Position numbers and translations under genes: made by a program | Shown here: piece by piece, positions 1-11,998 of the stretch | Layout of the letters: each line of letters starts with the position of its first letter | How positions within the stretch are numbered: position 1 is the stretch's first letter | The notes under the pieces: generated by a model | Database searches by the model: none | Seen by the model: only the letters and a program-made list of their open reading frames with translations | What the model was told of the DNA's origin: nothing | Assembly: GCF_026210795.1 (NCBI RefSeq) | Contig: NC_089440.1 | Location: 806,001 to 870,000 of the forward strand | DNA length: 64,000 bases | Direction: 5' to 3' | Source of the DNA: Rhizophagus irregularis | Taxonomy: Eukaryota; Glomeromycota; Glomeromycetes; Glomerales; Glomeraceae

Positions 1-1
1 A

Positions 2-1267
2 GTGGACGAGCTTGGTATTCAATCATTAATATCTTGTATTCAAGAATATTTAATTAAACATCATGATGAATTTTTACAACAGAATCCTATAGAAATTCTC
101 GAAACAGTTTATCAGCATGAATCATTCGAACAGTTGTGGAACCATTGTCTTGAAAAAATTTGTGAGGATCCAAGAATTTTATTTAATTCCGAAAAATTCA
201 TTAATTTAAAATCATCTTTATTAGAATTATTATTAAAACGGGATGATTTATATTTAGAGGAAATTATTATTTGGGATGGTTTATTAAAATGGGGTGTCGC
301 ACAAAATCCTTCTATTTCAAAAGATGATGATATCACAAAGTTGAAAAAGGATGATATTACAATTATGAAGAAAACTCTTCATAATTTTATTCCATTAATA
401 AGATTTTATCATATTTCGTCAGAAGATTTTCTTGATAAAGTATATCCTTTAAAAGATTTATTACCAGAAGATTTACTTGATGGTTTATTAAAATTTCATA
501 TCGCATCAAGTAGGAAATCAGATGTTAATGATATTCAACGTCCTAGACAATTAAAATGTATTTATGACTCAATATTGATCGAAAATCATCATTTTGCTAA
601 TTTTGCTAATTGGATTGATAAGAAAGATTCTTTACTTTATAATATAAAGAATAATCCTTATAATTTTAATTTACTTTATCGTGCTAGTAGAGATGGTTAT
701 ACACCTGAAGCGTTCCATTCTAAATGTGATAATAAAGGTGCAACTATAGTTGTTGCTAAAATTAGCGATTCTGATCAAATAATTGGAGGTTATAATTCAC
801 TTCAATGGGATTCAAGTGATCAAAATAGTTCCACAGTTGATAGTTTTATATTTTTATACTCTGATAGAAAGAACGCAAAATTGAGTTATAGTAATGGTGA
901 TCAATTTTCTATAAGAAATATTGCGTTAAATGGACCAACATTTGGTGGTGGTAATGATTTATATTGTGATAGTAATGGTACTTGGAGAAGTAATGGTTCA
1001 TGTTCGTATCCTAAAATTGATGGTATGCGAAAAGGAATAATTAATGTAAATGATTATGAAGTATTTCAAGTTATATTAAAAAGGAAGGACGAAAATATTC
1101 AAGTTCAAAAAATTAATCAAGATTTAAATTTAAATTTGAAAAATAATAATAATATAGTAGGAAAGACTAAACCAGATAAAATTAAAAATAATGAAGATAA
1201 ACTCGTTAAAAGAAGAAGTTTTAAATTATTTAAAACTTTATTTAATGAAAAAAGAAAACAACAATAA
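2..1267 (+). CDS. BTB-BACK-TLDc protein, 3' part (gene 1)
   Basis: The window opens inside the second exon of a BTB-BACK-TLDc gene, so the BTB half and the start lie outside. By comparison with the complete copies, residue 1 here matches the V-D-E-L motif at the end of the BTB domain. A BACK segment (QQNPIEILETVYQHESF) follows, then a TLDc domain from about residue 190 (YRASRDGYTPEAFHSKCD, later GGYNSLQWDSS and FGGGNDLYCD). The sister genes end just after FQVI-K-K. This one reads on for about 60 residues, giving a Lys/Asn-rich basic tail (ends FNEKRKQQ) before TAA. The tail probably arose by a frame change or loss of the ancestral stop. TLDc proteins are linked to V-ATPase regulation and oxidative-stress resistance in other eukaryotes, and BTB-BACK to Cullin-3 adaptors; the role here is inferred. 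Confidence 0.85.
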   Translation: MDELGIQSLISCIQEYLIKHHDEFLQQNPIEILETVYQHESFEQLWNHCLEKICEDPRILFNSEKFINLKSSLLELLLKRDDLYLEEIIIWDGLLKWGVAQNPSISKDDDITKLKKDDITIMKKTLHNFIPLIRFYHISSEDFLDKVYPLKDLLPEDLLDGLLKFHIASSRKSDVNDIQRPRQLKCIYDSILIENHHFANFANWIDKKDSLLYNIKNNPYNFNLLYRASRDGYTPEAFHSKCDNKGATIVVAKISDSDQIIGGYNSLQWDSSDQNSSTVDSFIFLYSDRKNAKLSYSNGDQFSIRNIALNGPTFGGGNDLYCDSNGTWRSNGSCSYPKIDGMRKGIINVNDYEVFQVILKRKDENIQVQKINQDLNLNLKNNNNIVGKTKPDKIKNNEDKLVKRRSFKLFKTLFNEKRKQQ

Positions 1268-1602
1268 TAATTTAAATTATATAATAATACACATAATTTT
1301 TAATTTTAAATTTTTAAATAATTAATAATTTCATAGAATTAATATTTTTTTTTATAGATTTTTAATATAGTATAAACAAAATTTTATATTAAGTTTTTTT
1401 TTTATTTTTTATTTTACAATTTTTTATTAATTTCTTAATAATTGTACAACATAATTTAAAAAAGTTTGTAGATAAATTTTTATAATAAAAACAAATATTA
1501 GAATACATAAAGCTTAACTTTGAGCGTTCGACTATTAATTAGGGATGAATCCAGGTTTGTGGGTTTGTGATATTAGTTCGATTGATTCGATTCATAACTG
1601 AT

Positions 1603-1860
1603 GGAACCGAAATTACGGAACGCCCAATTACTGAACTTACGACTTACGACGCATTTCCATTCATCCTTTTTTTTAAGGAACGAAAAAATTTTTTACGACG
1701 ATCAACTGATTCAATCAGTTCGTACTGGAAATTATCGGAACCGAAATTACGGAGCTCCCGATTACTAAACTTACGACTTACGACGCATTTCCTTTCATCC
1801 TTTTTTTTTAAGGAACGAAAAAAATTTTTTTGCGATGATCAGCTGATCAAATTCGAGAAC
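1603..1860 (+). repeat. Two-copy tandem repeat, period about 134 bp
   Basis: The string GGAACCGAAATTACGG occurs at 1603 and again at 1737. Each is followed by matching ACTTACGACTTACGACGCAT and a T-run with AAGGAACGAAAAAA. A diverged relative lies around 11040-11180 (ATTCGATTCATAACTG). This suggests a dispersed repeat family with local duplication here. Confidence 0.75.
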
Positions 1861-1892
1861 CTGTTAGAGTTCGATCGCACACTGATTTTTTC

Positions 1893-1923
1893 ATAAGGTC
1901 ATAAGGTCATAAGGTCATAAGGA
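1893..1923 (+). repeat. ATAAGGTC short tandem repeat
   Basis: About three to four copies of CATAAGGT in a row, next to the two-copy repeat. Probably a simple microsatellite. Confidence 0.8.
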
Positions 1924-2564
1924 ATTAAGGGATATAATGGGATCCGCCCTATAATTTATTTTTCCACGATTTGTTTTTTTTTTTTGAATTACATTAATAT
2001 TGAAGTCAATTGTAGATCAAATCATTTTCAAATCTAATATCTTTCTTTCCTTTTTTAGTTAGTAATCTCTTTTATTAAAATTTCTTTTTTAGCGCAAGTG
2101 GCTTTTTTACAATTTCCGCTTTTCGCCCCTCTTTCCATTTTAGCGTTAGTGAAATTTTCATTCATAACATAATAATATTAACTTCCTATAGTACATATTT
2201 ATGATGAACTATAATAGAATGGCACGTACCAATTGTTTTCACCGAAAAATTTAGCCAATCAAACTAGAAAAAGAAAAATTAAGGAACAAGTTCGAATCTT
2301 TATCCAGACTCGATATATATTTATCTTGTACATAACTTACATAACTTGTAAAAATTTTTTAAATGCGTAATATAATATAACATTTCATTGGTTGAATATC
2401 ATGTGATAGATATCATTTAAGTACGTAATACATTACAATGTAACGTATTACGTACATTACATGGAGTTTATTCAATAAAATAAAGTTTAGATGCTGATAA
2501 AAGGTCGTACAAAATTTCTTGGCTTTTGAAAATTAAATTTTTCGAATTCTCTAACAAAAAAAAA

Positions 2565-4057
2565 ATGTCTCTCGATTACTCTCAGGAAGTTATTGGCGAC
2601 TTGGAAAAAGTGCTTGAAACTAACGATGGATATGATGTTATTATCTACGCTGGTGAAAATGAAAATGTAAAAGAATTACGTGCACATTCAAGTATTTTAT
2701 GCATAAGGTCTAAATATTTTTGCACAGCATTTTCCAGAGTATGGGCCAATAAAAAAGATGGAAATTTTATTTTTGAAAAACCAAACATTTCTCCTCAAAT
2801 ATTTAAAATTATTTTAAGGTAACGTAAAATTATGAAAATTCAATGTTTAATGTTATATAATTTACATATATTTTTTAATTATCTAGATTTATTTATTGTG
2901 GAAAAATTGATTTAACAAAATTGTTGGGCCCCGAAATATTAGAGCTTTTGATGGCATTAGATGAACTTAACTTCCATTCATTAATCTCTCATGTTCAAGA
3001 ATACTTGATTAATAATCAAGATAAATTTTTGCAACAAAATCCTATTGAAATTCTTGAAGCAGTTTATCAACATGAATCATTCACAGATTTATGGAATTAT
3101 TGTCTTGAGAAGATTTGTGCGGAACCTGAAATGTTATTTAATTCTGATAATTTTATCAATTTAAAAGCGCCTTTATTGAAATTGATTTTAAAGCGAGATG
3201 ATTTGGTTTTAGACGAAATTGAAATTTGGAATAATCTATTAAAATGGGGTATTGCAAAAAATCCTTCTATTTCACAAGACATCACAAAATGGAGTAATGA
3301 GGATATTACAATTATTGAAAGGTCTCTTCATGGATTTATTCCATTAATAAGATTTTATCATATTTCATCTGATGATTTTTTTGATAAAATATATCCTTTA
3401 AAAGAATTACTACCAAAAGATTTATTTGATGAATTGGTGAAATTTAATATTGCACCAAATAGGAAACCAAATATTGACGAAATTCAACCTCCTAGAAAAC
3501 CAAAGTTCATTCATGATTCAACCATTTATGATTCAATTATAGTTAAATGTCAACATTTTGCTGTTTTTTCTAGTTGGATTGATAAGAAAGAAAATTTACA
3601 TTATAATGTAAGAAATATTCCTTATAAATTCAATTTACTTTATCGTGCTAGTAGAGATGGCAATGCACCCGCAGCATTTCATGCTAAATGTGATAACAAG
3701 GGACCCACCATAGTCATAGTAAAAATCTCAAATTCAGAAAAAATAGTTGGAGGGTATAATCCACTTTTTTGGAATTCAAGTAATCAAAATAGTTCTACGA
3801 ACGATAGTTATATATACTTATTTACTGATGGGAAAGATACAAAAAGTGCAAAAGTTAGTTACAGTAACGGTGATAATTATTCTATAAGAAATTTAGCTGT
3901 ATATGGACCGGCATTTGGTGGAGGCGACTTAATAGCATATCTAGATGGTAATAATTGGTACAGATGTTCAACAAATTCTTATCCTAAAATTGATGGTATT
4001 CCAACAGGATATTTCAAGGTAGATGATTACGAAGTTTTTCAAGTCATTAAAAAATAA
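2565..4057 (+). CDS. BTB-BACK-TLDc protein (gene 2), two exons, 474 aa
   Basis: Probable adaptor protein. Exon 1 is 2565-2818 and exon 2 is 2887-4057. The 68-bp intron begins GTAACG and ends ATCTAG, phase 2, joining FKIIL-R to FIYCGKIDL inside the BTB fold. Start chosen at the ATG after an A-run because every sister gene starts MS-[FL]-[DE]-Y. BTB spans about residues 1-120 (DVIIYAGENENVKEL, then RAHSSILCIRSKYFC), BACK about 127-240 (FLQQNPIEILEAVYQHESF), and TLDc about 300-472 (YRASRDGNAPAAFHAKCD, GGYNPLFWNSS, FGGGDLIAYLDG). BTB-BACK usually recruits substrates to Cullin-3; TLDc is linked to V-ATPase and stress functions. No membrane segment or signal peptide is visible, so it is probably cytosolic. 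Exon 1 is nearly identical to that of gene 3 at 28.3 kb. Confidence 0.9.
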
Positions 4058-5861
4058 ATAAATTCATATTCATTTAGACGGAACTCTTTTAAATATATTG
4101 AGTTATTCAGAGATTAAATAGCTTTTTTTTTGCTTGTACTTTATCATCAAATTGGCCTAATTTTATTTAATATATTATTAAAACTAAAAGATAGCAAGTG
4201 TTTATTTATTGAATAGATATTACACTAAACACTCATAAATTTTAGGAGACTTTCATGAATCACTTTAATCACTTTTCATTCTTAACCTGTAGATTTAATA
4301 ACTACCTCCTAATTATCGCATTTTTTTCGTGAAATATTCTTCTCATAAGTAAAAGATTTTTGATATTCAATTAATGTCTAAGTCTTTTATCTGAATAAAT
4401 TTAAATAATGACTATAAGATACTATATTTTAAGTAAAGTTTAAGTAAATAGTATCTTATAGTCATTATTTAAAGTTACTTTAATCTGAAAGTTATTGGAT
4501 TTAACAGAATTTTTAGTTTTACTACATAGTAAATTATTATATTAGAATCTAGCGTATAATAAAAATATCTTACGCACTATTTTTTATTCTCTTGACTTTT
4601 TTTTTATACTAATTTATATTCAACAGAGATTATTTTAACTAAATTTAACTCCCTTAACTATTATTCTACGATTAATATAAAAATATGTAACTAACTATAA
4701 AGATTAAAGAAATTTTTATACTTGCAACACAAATGAAAGATCCTGTCATAATTGAACATTAATTTACATTTTCCACCTAAATTAGTCTGACTTAAATATA
4801 AATCAAAATCAATTTTTTATCTTTGCTATCATGAATCAACCAACTAATAAAAGATCTTTTGCAATTTCAAAACAACGTTACATTTTGTAATATACTTAAT
4901 ACTCAATACTGGTAATTAAAAAAGTAAGTATATATATTTCTTTATAAAAATATCATTCCAGTTATTCTAGTGTCAATTTTAATCCCACATTGACAGAAAT
5001 AATTCGAAGAAATTAGCCAAAATTTCATTTGGATAAACTTTTTAGTTTTGTAGATTTTAATTTAAAATCGAGACTTAATTATAACGGCGGTCAAAAATCA
5101 AATCATCCGGATATTAATTCAATAAATAATTGTCTGAATTTTTCATTGCCTCTAATACGCTATATAAAAAATGGTAGCTCAAATTTATTTACGTAGTTCA
5201 TGTAAAGATTTTTATACTTCCCCCGTATTTTATTAATTAAATTCTCTACTTTCTAAACAAGAAAAAATAAAAGATGATTAAATATATATACATATATAAA
5301 ATTACTTTCGGTATTAAAAACAAAACAATTTGATTAAAAAAAAATTTTTTTTCGATTCGACTTGAACCAAAAAAAAAAAACGATTAAAAAAGTTTATTTT
5401 TCGGAAATAAAAAATAATTAAAAAAACAATTTTTCGGTATTGAATAAAAGAAAAAAATAAATTTTTTTCGGTTCCGAAAAAATAAAAAAAAATTCAAAGA
5501 AATACGATCTGCTGCGGCTGATCGCATCATCCGGGAAATGGCTTCGTTAGTGAAAATCTTCAGTTAAATCTGTATTTGAGATTGAGTGACCAACAATACA
5601 TATACATTCAATACATACATAATTATATCACATACACATAATTAACTTTAAGTGTTTCAGAGAATATTGATCACATTTACAATAATTTTCTTTCTGGTAA
5701 AATTTAATTAACCGAGCCACAAAAATCTACATATGATCATGATATCTTATCTATAATAGATACGGAATAGATTGGGCGCAATTATTTATACGAATTTTTT
5801 TAGTTATATAGATTATTCATAAACTAATTCTTTAAACAGTTTTTGCTTAAAATTTTCGTTA
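4058..5861. other. Intergenic; segment shared with 36.2-37.4 kb
   Basis: No gene seen. 4240-4512 is the inverse of 36178-36410. 4950-5860 matches 36416-37440 in direct orientation (for example TCATTCCAGTTATTCTAGTG and ATACGATCTGCTGCGGCTGA). The latter is therefore the duplicated 5' flank of two BTB copies: the dead one here and gene 4. Confidence 0.75.
4403..4470. repeat. Perfect hairpin, about 22-bp arms
   Basis: AATGACTATAAGATACTATA at the left arm is repeated in inverse at 4449-4470, with a 22-base spacer. The copy at 36.2 kb holds only one arm. Confidence 0.85.
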
Positions 5862-6166
5862 TATCTTTCTAATACAACTGAAAAGGGATATGATGTCATT
5901 ACTAGTATCTACGTTGGTGAAAATGAAAATATAAAAAATATAAAAAATATAAAAAATTTCATGCTCATTCGAATATTTTATGTACAGTACAAGCACACGT
6001 ATTTTTTGTACGGCGTTCTCTAATGAATGGACCAATAAAAAAGATGGAAAATTTATTTTGAAAAACCAAAATAGATTAAAAATAATAATTTTGTATTTAT
6101 ATGATATGCAAATTATGTTATTTTTTTTTAAAAAAAAATTTATCATAGGAGTTTCGCCAAAAATTT

Positions 6167-6277
6167 AGTTTCGGTTTCGCCCGAAACACTATTCCTATCT
6201 GTAACGGTATGTGAGCTCTTATGAAGTCCAATAATTTCGTCGCGTTCAAAAGGAGTAAGCTCACGAGTTTTTGGCAT
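6167..6277 (-). pseudogene. Tc1/mariner-like transposase N-terminal fragment
   Basis: The minus strand from the ATG at 6277 reads MPKTRELTPFERDEIIGL, continuing to about 37 residues. This matches the usual N-terminal helix-turn-helix start of Tc1/mariner transposases (MPK-T-R-E-L ... F-E-R). No DDE catalytic part follows. It lies inside the dead BTB gene and probably records the insertion that helped break it. Confidence 0.6.
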
Positions 6278-6397
6278 TTTTTACTTTAAAAGAATGAATA
6301 CTTTTGATCTTTTCCGCAACTACCGCAAGAGGTTTCTTTTGTGAAAAAAAAAAATAATTTTAATATTAGTATTATTTATATGAAAGTCAATAAAAAG

Positions 6398-6486
6398 AAG
6401 ACAAGACGATAACGATAACCATAACCATAACCATAACGACAAAGACAATAACAATAACTATAAAACCGATAACGATAACGATAACC
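6398..6486 (+). repeat. ATAACC/ATAACG hexamer microsatellite
   Basis: Imperfect hexamer tandem repeats of ATAACC, ATAACG and CAATAA type. Simple sequence. Confidence 0.8.
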
Positions 6487-7875
6487 AGTTTCTTAACTAT
6501 CTACTAGTCAAGCAAGGTACAGTACATAGCTTTCGCTACTAACGCGAACAGATGCCTAATTCTTACAAAGACATATTAGCATATGATAGCATCTTGAATT
6601 TTCACAAGAGACTTCCAAAGCAATTTTTTTTTTGTTTTAAAGCCGTTAAAGAGGGAACAACCGTATTTTTTTTTAAAAAAAAGTCGTACCGTAAGACTAC
6701 CGTAAGGTATATACCATCATAATTAATAATAAAATATACTCAACAGATCAGTGACTTATAATAACGATGTGAAAGAAATGATTTTATCATTAAAAAATCT
6801 GACGTCACTGCAACCTAATATATTTCGTATTTCGTCATAATAAGCCCCCCATACTATGATTCCAAGACTTCGTTAAAATAAGTCGTCATGGAGCTTTTGA
6901 TAGCAATAGATGAACCTAACTTCCATAAATTAATTCCTTGCGTTCAAGAATACTTGATTGAACATCGATATGAATTTTTGCAACAAAATATTATTGAAAT
7001 TCTTGAAACAGTTTGTCAACATAAATCATTCACAGATTTATAGTGAAGACAATTTGTGAAAATCCTATACTATTATTTGATTCTGATAAATTTACCAGTT
7101 TAAAAGAACCTTTATTAAAATTACTTTTAAAAATGGATGATTTGGAATTGGTCGAAATTTTTATTTGGGATAGTCTATTAAAATAGGGTATTATTGCACA
7201 AAATCCTTCTATTTCACAAGACGCCACAAATTGGAGCAAGGATGATATTACAATTATTGAGAAAACTCTTCATGATTTACTCTATTAATAAGATTTTATC
7301 ATATTTCATCAAACAATTTCCTTGATAAAATATATCCTTTAAAGGAATTACTACCGAAATTTCATATAGCACCAAATAGGGAATTAAATGTTAATATTCG
7401 ATCCTAAAAGGTTAAAATCAGAATGTATTTATGATTCAACCATAATTGAACGTAAACAGTTCGCTATTTTTGCTAATTGGGTTGATAAGAATAAAAATTC
7501 GCATTATAATTTAAGAAACATTCCTTATAAGTTTAATTTACTTTATCGTGCTAGTAGAGATAGTTATACACCTGAAGCATTTCATGATAAATGTGAGCTA
7601 CTATAGTTCTTGCTAAAATTAGCGATCCAGATCAAATAGTTGGAGGATATAATCCACTTCAATGGGATCGTAATGGGTCCACAGTTGATAGTTTTATATA
7701 TTCTTTTGAAGATAAGGAGAATACAAAAACCGCAAGGATAAACTATAGTGGTAGTGGCTGTGATTTATTATGTCATGGCAGTGGCACATGGTTTAGTTGT
7801 ATCGTATACCAACAGAGTTTGAAAATTGAAATAGATAATTACAAAGTTTTTCAGGAATCCATTGAATGTATTTAG

Positions 7876-8800
7876 TGTATTCTTAAACAAATATTGTCAA
7901 ATTACACAATCAATTTAACGTTACAAGAAAAAAAGTTCTTAAGTAAATTGAAATAACAGAAAAGTTAGTGCACGTATTTATATAACAAATTTATTGAAAA
8001 AATTGTTATACTCGTAAATCTAAGCATTTAACCGATATTCAGGAAGCGTTTCTACCTGATAACTCTATTACACAGGATCGTTATTTTCGTTAAAATATTA
8101 CTTAATTCTTTCTTATTGATAGTTAACCCATGTAATATTCCTTTATTCACCCCTGAATTTTCCTTTTTGATTATAATGTCCGTCTGTCCGTCCGGCACGT
8201 GACGTCGTGACGATGTAAGTGGTTAATTCTATTTTTATAGAACGAATCAATCAATAAGGCAAGGAAAGAAATGCTGTTTCCATGATGGTAGAGGCTTGTG
8301 GAGACATAATTTTATATATGTTGTTCTTCACTCATAAATTGTTATTACGTTTCGTTTATCTACGAGAGCACATCAAATACTGAAAAGGAACAATAAATTC
8401 TTGAATACTTCGGACTTAATAACGGTTTCCCATTTCCTAGTGTAATATACAATATAATTATATATTATTGGATAATAGCGCCGCATTAGACTATTATATA
8501 TAACTGATAATTACTCATATGAGTCATATCGGTCATATGAATAAAAGTTACTTACGTGATTACTCATGCAAATATGCAAATAATAATTTAAATAATATAA
8601 ATATGTCAGTTTTCTTCTTTGTTTTTTCTTTGTCTTCTTTTTTTAGGTCTTCTTTATCGGTCTGTTTTCTCTTTGCTTAGGTCTTCTTTTTATTCTTAGG
8701 CTCCTTTTCTTCACGTCTCCCTTTAGGTATGTGGGTTGTTGTGCGTAGGTTTGTGTATGGGTTTGTGTGTGGGTGTGTGGGTGGTGTGTATGTTTGTGTA
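7876..8800. other. Intergenic region
   Basis: No gene recognised. There is a GC-richer patch at 8178-8215 with GTCCGTCTGTCCGTCCGG and CACGTGACGTCGTGACG, which resembles transposon-end DNA but was not delimited. A G/T-rich stretch at 8728-8800 leads into the pyrimidine repeat. Confidence 0.4.
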
Positions 8801-8805
8801 TTTCT

Positions 8806-9466
8806 TTTCAGTTTCCCTTTCCCTTTCGTTTCCCTTTCCCTTTCGTTCTCCCCTTTCCCTTAGTTCTCCCTTTCCCTCTCGTATCCCCTTTCCTTCCCTC
8901 TCGTTTTCCTTTTCCTTCTCGTTCTCCCCCTTTCCCTTTCGTTTCCCCTTTCCCTCTCGTTCTCCCTTTCCCTTCCGGTTACCTTTCCCTTCCGTTCTCC
9001 CCTTTCTCTCTCGTATCCCCTTTCCTTGCCTCTCGTTTTCCTTTTCCTTCTCGTTCTCCCCTTTCCCTTTCGTTTCCCCTTTCCCTCTCGTTCTCCCCTT
9101 TCCCTTCCGGTTACCTTTCCCTTCCGTTCTCCCCTTTCCCTCTCGTATCCCCTTTCCTTCCCTCTCGTTTCCTTTTCCTTCTCGTTCTCCCCTTTCCCTC
9201 TCGTATCCCGTTTTTCCCTTTCCCTCTCGTTTTCCCCTTTCCCTTCCGTTCTCCCCTTTCCCTTTAGTTTCCCCTTTCCCTCTCGTTTCCCCTTTCCCCC
9301 TTGTTTTCCCCTTTCCCTCTCGTTTCCCCTTTCCCTCTCGTTCTCCCTTTTCCCTCTCGTTTTCCCCTTTCCCTCTCATTCTTTCCCCGTTCTCCCCATT
9401 CCTTCTCGTTTCCCCATTCCCTCTCGTTCTCCCCTTTCCCTTCCGTTTTCCCTTTCTCCCCTTCCC
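8806..9466 (+). repeat. Polypyrimidine minisatellite with 132-bp higher-order period
   Basis: About 660 bases of almost only C and T, built from units like CTCTCGTTCTCCCCTTTCCC (about 17-20 bp). A higher-order period of 132 bp is seen: the TCGTTTTCCTTTT block recurs at 8901, 9033 and (slightly shorter) 9165. Open frames exist on both strands only because stops cannot form. The minus strand is purine-only, with many G-runs. Such strand asymmetry favours triplex (H-DNA) and quadruplex structures. Confidence 0.9.
9289..9317 (-). other. Canonical G-quadruplex motif
   Basis: On the plus strand four C-runs (CCCC, CCCCC, CCCC, CCC) are separated by loops of 3, 7 and 3 bases. The minus strand therefore matches G3+ with loops of 1-7. 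Others in the array have loops of about 9. Confidence 0.7.
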
Positions 9467-11700
9467 CCCTGATCAATGTTGCTGCACCTCAACGTGGTGA
9501 TCAGGTGACAACAAGTTTTTTAAAAGACTTGGCTAAGTCAGCAACAAATAGTAATTAATATTACATAAGTCATAAATCGATTCGTTCATTTTATTAAATT
9601 GATTCATTATTTCATTTAAACATAAAAAATTAAATATATCAAATTATTTATTTAGTTAAGACTATTTGATTTGAATTATTGGGCAAAGTTTTTCCATAAT
9701 TACATTCTTAAGATTAGCACGTTGAAGAAATTTTTAACATTTAAGTTTAAACAATGATTTCTATATGTTTTAAAAAATCCTTTCAAACATATTCCTTTTT
9801 TTTTTGTAACACTGATAATCTGCTATTTTTTGTAATCAATTTTTTTTGTTTAGCGTTGTAATATTCATTAATTAAATACTTTGGTATACAATGTTTATCT
9901 GTTTCTTCTCATAAAATTAATAATTGCTTATACCATCAATAAAACTGGACTCTCGTACAGTACGTACAGTATCCGTATAATTCCGATTTACGCTCAAAGC
10001 TATAAAAAAAACTTAAACAAAGCAATGAATTAATTAATTTTAATCTTTAATTTTCAACAATAGTATGCATTTTTCATAACTATCTCTTTTCCCATTATAA
10101 TAATTTAAAATAAATAAATTAGTATCGGTTTTGATTTATCGAATACTTGTCTTGGCCAGATATAGTTAACCTATAACTATCTCTCTAGGAGTGAGTACCT
10201 TTATAACCAATTTATAATTAGGAAAAAAGCTGCTATAAAATAAAAAATGGGTTGGTTACTAAGAAAAAATTGAGTATACTTTCTTATCTGTGCATCTTCT
10301 GTTAAGTATATTACATTATAAATCCGTTACCTATGCAACGTGGAGAAAGAAATGACTTTTTTTAAAAGAATTGAATCGATACGTAAATAAGTAATTTTTA
10401 CATAAACTTTCTTATTTTTACCTATATAATCATATTTTATTTTTGACCAAGGATTAAACACAGGTTTCTCGGTTTTTATGTTAGTTTTAAGTATGTTTAA
10501 TATATGGAGGGTTGTACGAGAAGAGAAGTATTTTGCCTCACGAGTTTATCTAAATATCAATGTACTGACGCATGCATCTTATTCTTTGATATGTCAGTTT
10601 ACTATTTTTGGTATGATATATATTATAATAGTTAGCTGAATAGCCGTGTACTGATTTATTAGTAATTTTGAGATAAAAAAAAAAGATTTAGATTAATTTT
10701 AAAAAAAAATTCAAGACTTTTTGAATAATCACATTATTTAGTGGAGATTTACTCATCTTTTTTCTTTTAGTGGAAAGGTCTAATATGAACTATTTTAGTC
10801 ACATTACTCATCTTATATGTTTCTGTTCATGGCAACAACTAGTTTTTCTTCGGTTTGGTCTTCTTTGTCAGAATCCACATTTGCTATCAGCATTGTGTAT
10901 ATAACTTAATCCAAAAACTATTAATTATAATTCGCGTTAATTTTTTATATTAACTATTTAAAGTCTTAAACTTCATCGTTATATAACCTAATTTAATAAG
11001 TTTGCAAAGTCGATTTCGTATTACGATGTCAATTCAATTGATTCGATTCATAACTGTACTGGAAGCTATCGAATTCAAAATTATGAAGCACTTAATCTAT
11101 TAATCAATGAACAAAAAATTTTTACAATCGAATTTGATATTGTCATATTGCCGTAAAATCGTATTGATTTTTCATAAACGTAGGAGAATTTAAAAAAAAG
11201 TTTTGTTTTTAAAAAAAATCGCGTGCACATAATCAGGTGATCATCACGTTGTTTAAGGATCGTTCGCTACGTAGGTTAAAAGCTGCGACCAAAAGTCGCA
11301 TAATTCGAGTATATTGCCAAATAAAAATTCGACTTATTATTAATATAAATCTTAAAATATATTGTTTGTGTAATAAATTTATGTCGAGTTTTTACTGATA
11401 TAAAGTATCAAATGAAATGACTGAAGGCCCTGATTATGATTTGTTCATGAGCGAATTTTGTTTTTTCAAAGAATTAATATAGAGAAAACAGAAACTTCGA
11501 GAGTTGATTCATAAATTATGAAAAATTAATAATAATACATAAATCTTATTTTTATTTTATTTATTAAATTATAATTAGAAATGGAGAAAATTTAATAAAC
11601 AACAGCTTCAGCCTCATGTTCGATAAAGAATTAGCAGCTAATAGTAGCTAATGTTCTCATTTCTCAAACATAACTTAGATACATATGTGTTGAAAATTAA
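9467..11700. other. Long AT-rich region without a recognised gene
   Basis: No long open frame and no recognised domain. A diverged copy of the 1.6-kb repeat lies at about 11040-11180. The stretch from about 11420 to 11700 is homologous to the 3' flanks of the four-gene family farther right (TGATTATGATTTGTTCAT). Confidence 0.5.
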
Positions 11701-11710
11701 AATATTGAAG

Positions 11711-11901
11711 CAATAATAATAATAATGATAATAATAATAATGATTATTATGATAATGATAATGATAATAATAATGATAATGATAATAATAATAATGATTA
11801 TTATGATAATGATAATGATAATAATAATAATTATTATTATGATAATGATAATGATAATAATAACAATAATGGATGACGATATTATTGATGATAATAACAA
11901 C
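11711..11901 (+). repeat. GATAAT/ATAATAATG microsatellite
   Basis: About 190 bases of trinucleotide-type repeats (AAT, GAT). Open frames on both strands are only Ile/Met/Asp or Tyr/His homopolymers, and I do not read them as genes. It sits about 100 bases downstream of the 3' end of family gene A. Confidence 0.9.
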
Positions 11902-11998
11902 GAAATAATCCTCCAATAAAAATCCGAGTGCACCTTTTTCTTCGAAATAATATTTTAAAAGAATGATTTTTCAAAGGAGAGGTGGGAAAATATAGAAG

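Larger units (their letters stand above)
1268..2564. other. Intergenic region with small tandem repeats
   Basis: No gene seen. It contains a tandem duplication with a period of about 134 bp (1603-1845), a short 9-10 bp repeat of ATAAGGTC (1893-1921), and AT-rich DNA up to the next BTB gene. A short open frame at 1567-1896 is simply the duplicated repeat. Confidence 0.6.
5862..7875 (+). pseudogene. Broken BTB-BACK-TLDc gene
   Basis: A decayed relative of genes 1-5. The exon-1 part (5870-6060) still reads EKGYDVI then HAHSNIL-like sequence, but the start is deleted, a short AATATAAAA stretch is expanded, and the reading frame breaks near 6000. It stops being recognisable at about 6065. An unrelated block of about 820 bp, with a transposase fragment, replaces the intron and the end of the BTB. 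Homology returns at about 6889 (MELLIAIDEPN) and runs through BACK to TLDc (YRASRDSYTPEAFHDKCE at about 7540), with several in-frame stops and frameshifts (for example TTTATAG at 7036). The last part reads FQESIECI before TAG. A protein product is very unlikely. Confidence 0.85.

Noticed and set aside
8736-9500. Long open frames on both strands (up to 254 codons)
   Set aside because: They exist because the sequence is nearly all pyrimidine, so stops cannot form. The translations are Ser/Phe/Pro/Leu or Glu/Gly/Lys repeats with no gene-like features.
11697-11933. Poly-isoleucine or Tyr/His-rich protein
   Set aside because: Translation of an AAT/GAT microsatellite on either strand.
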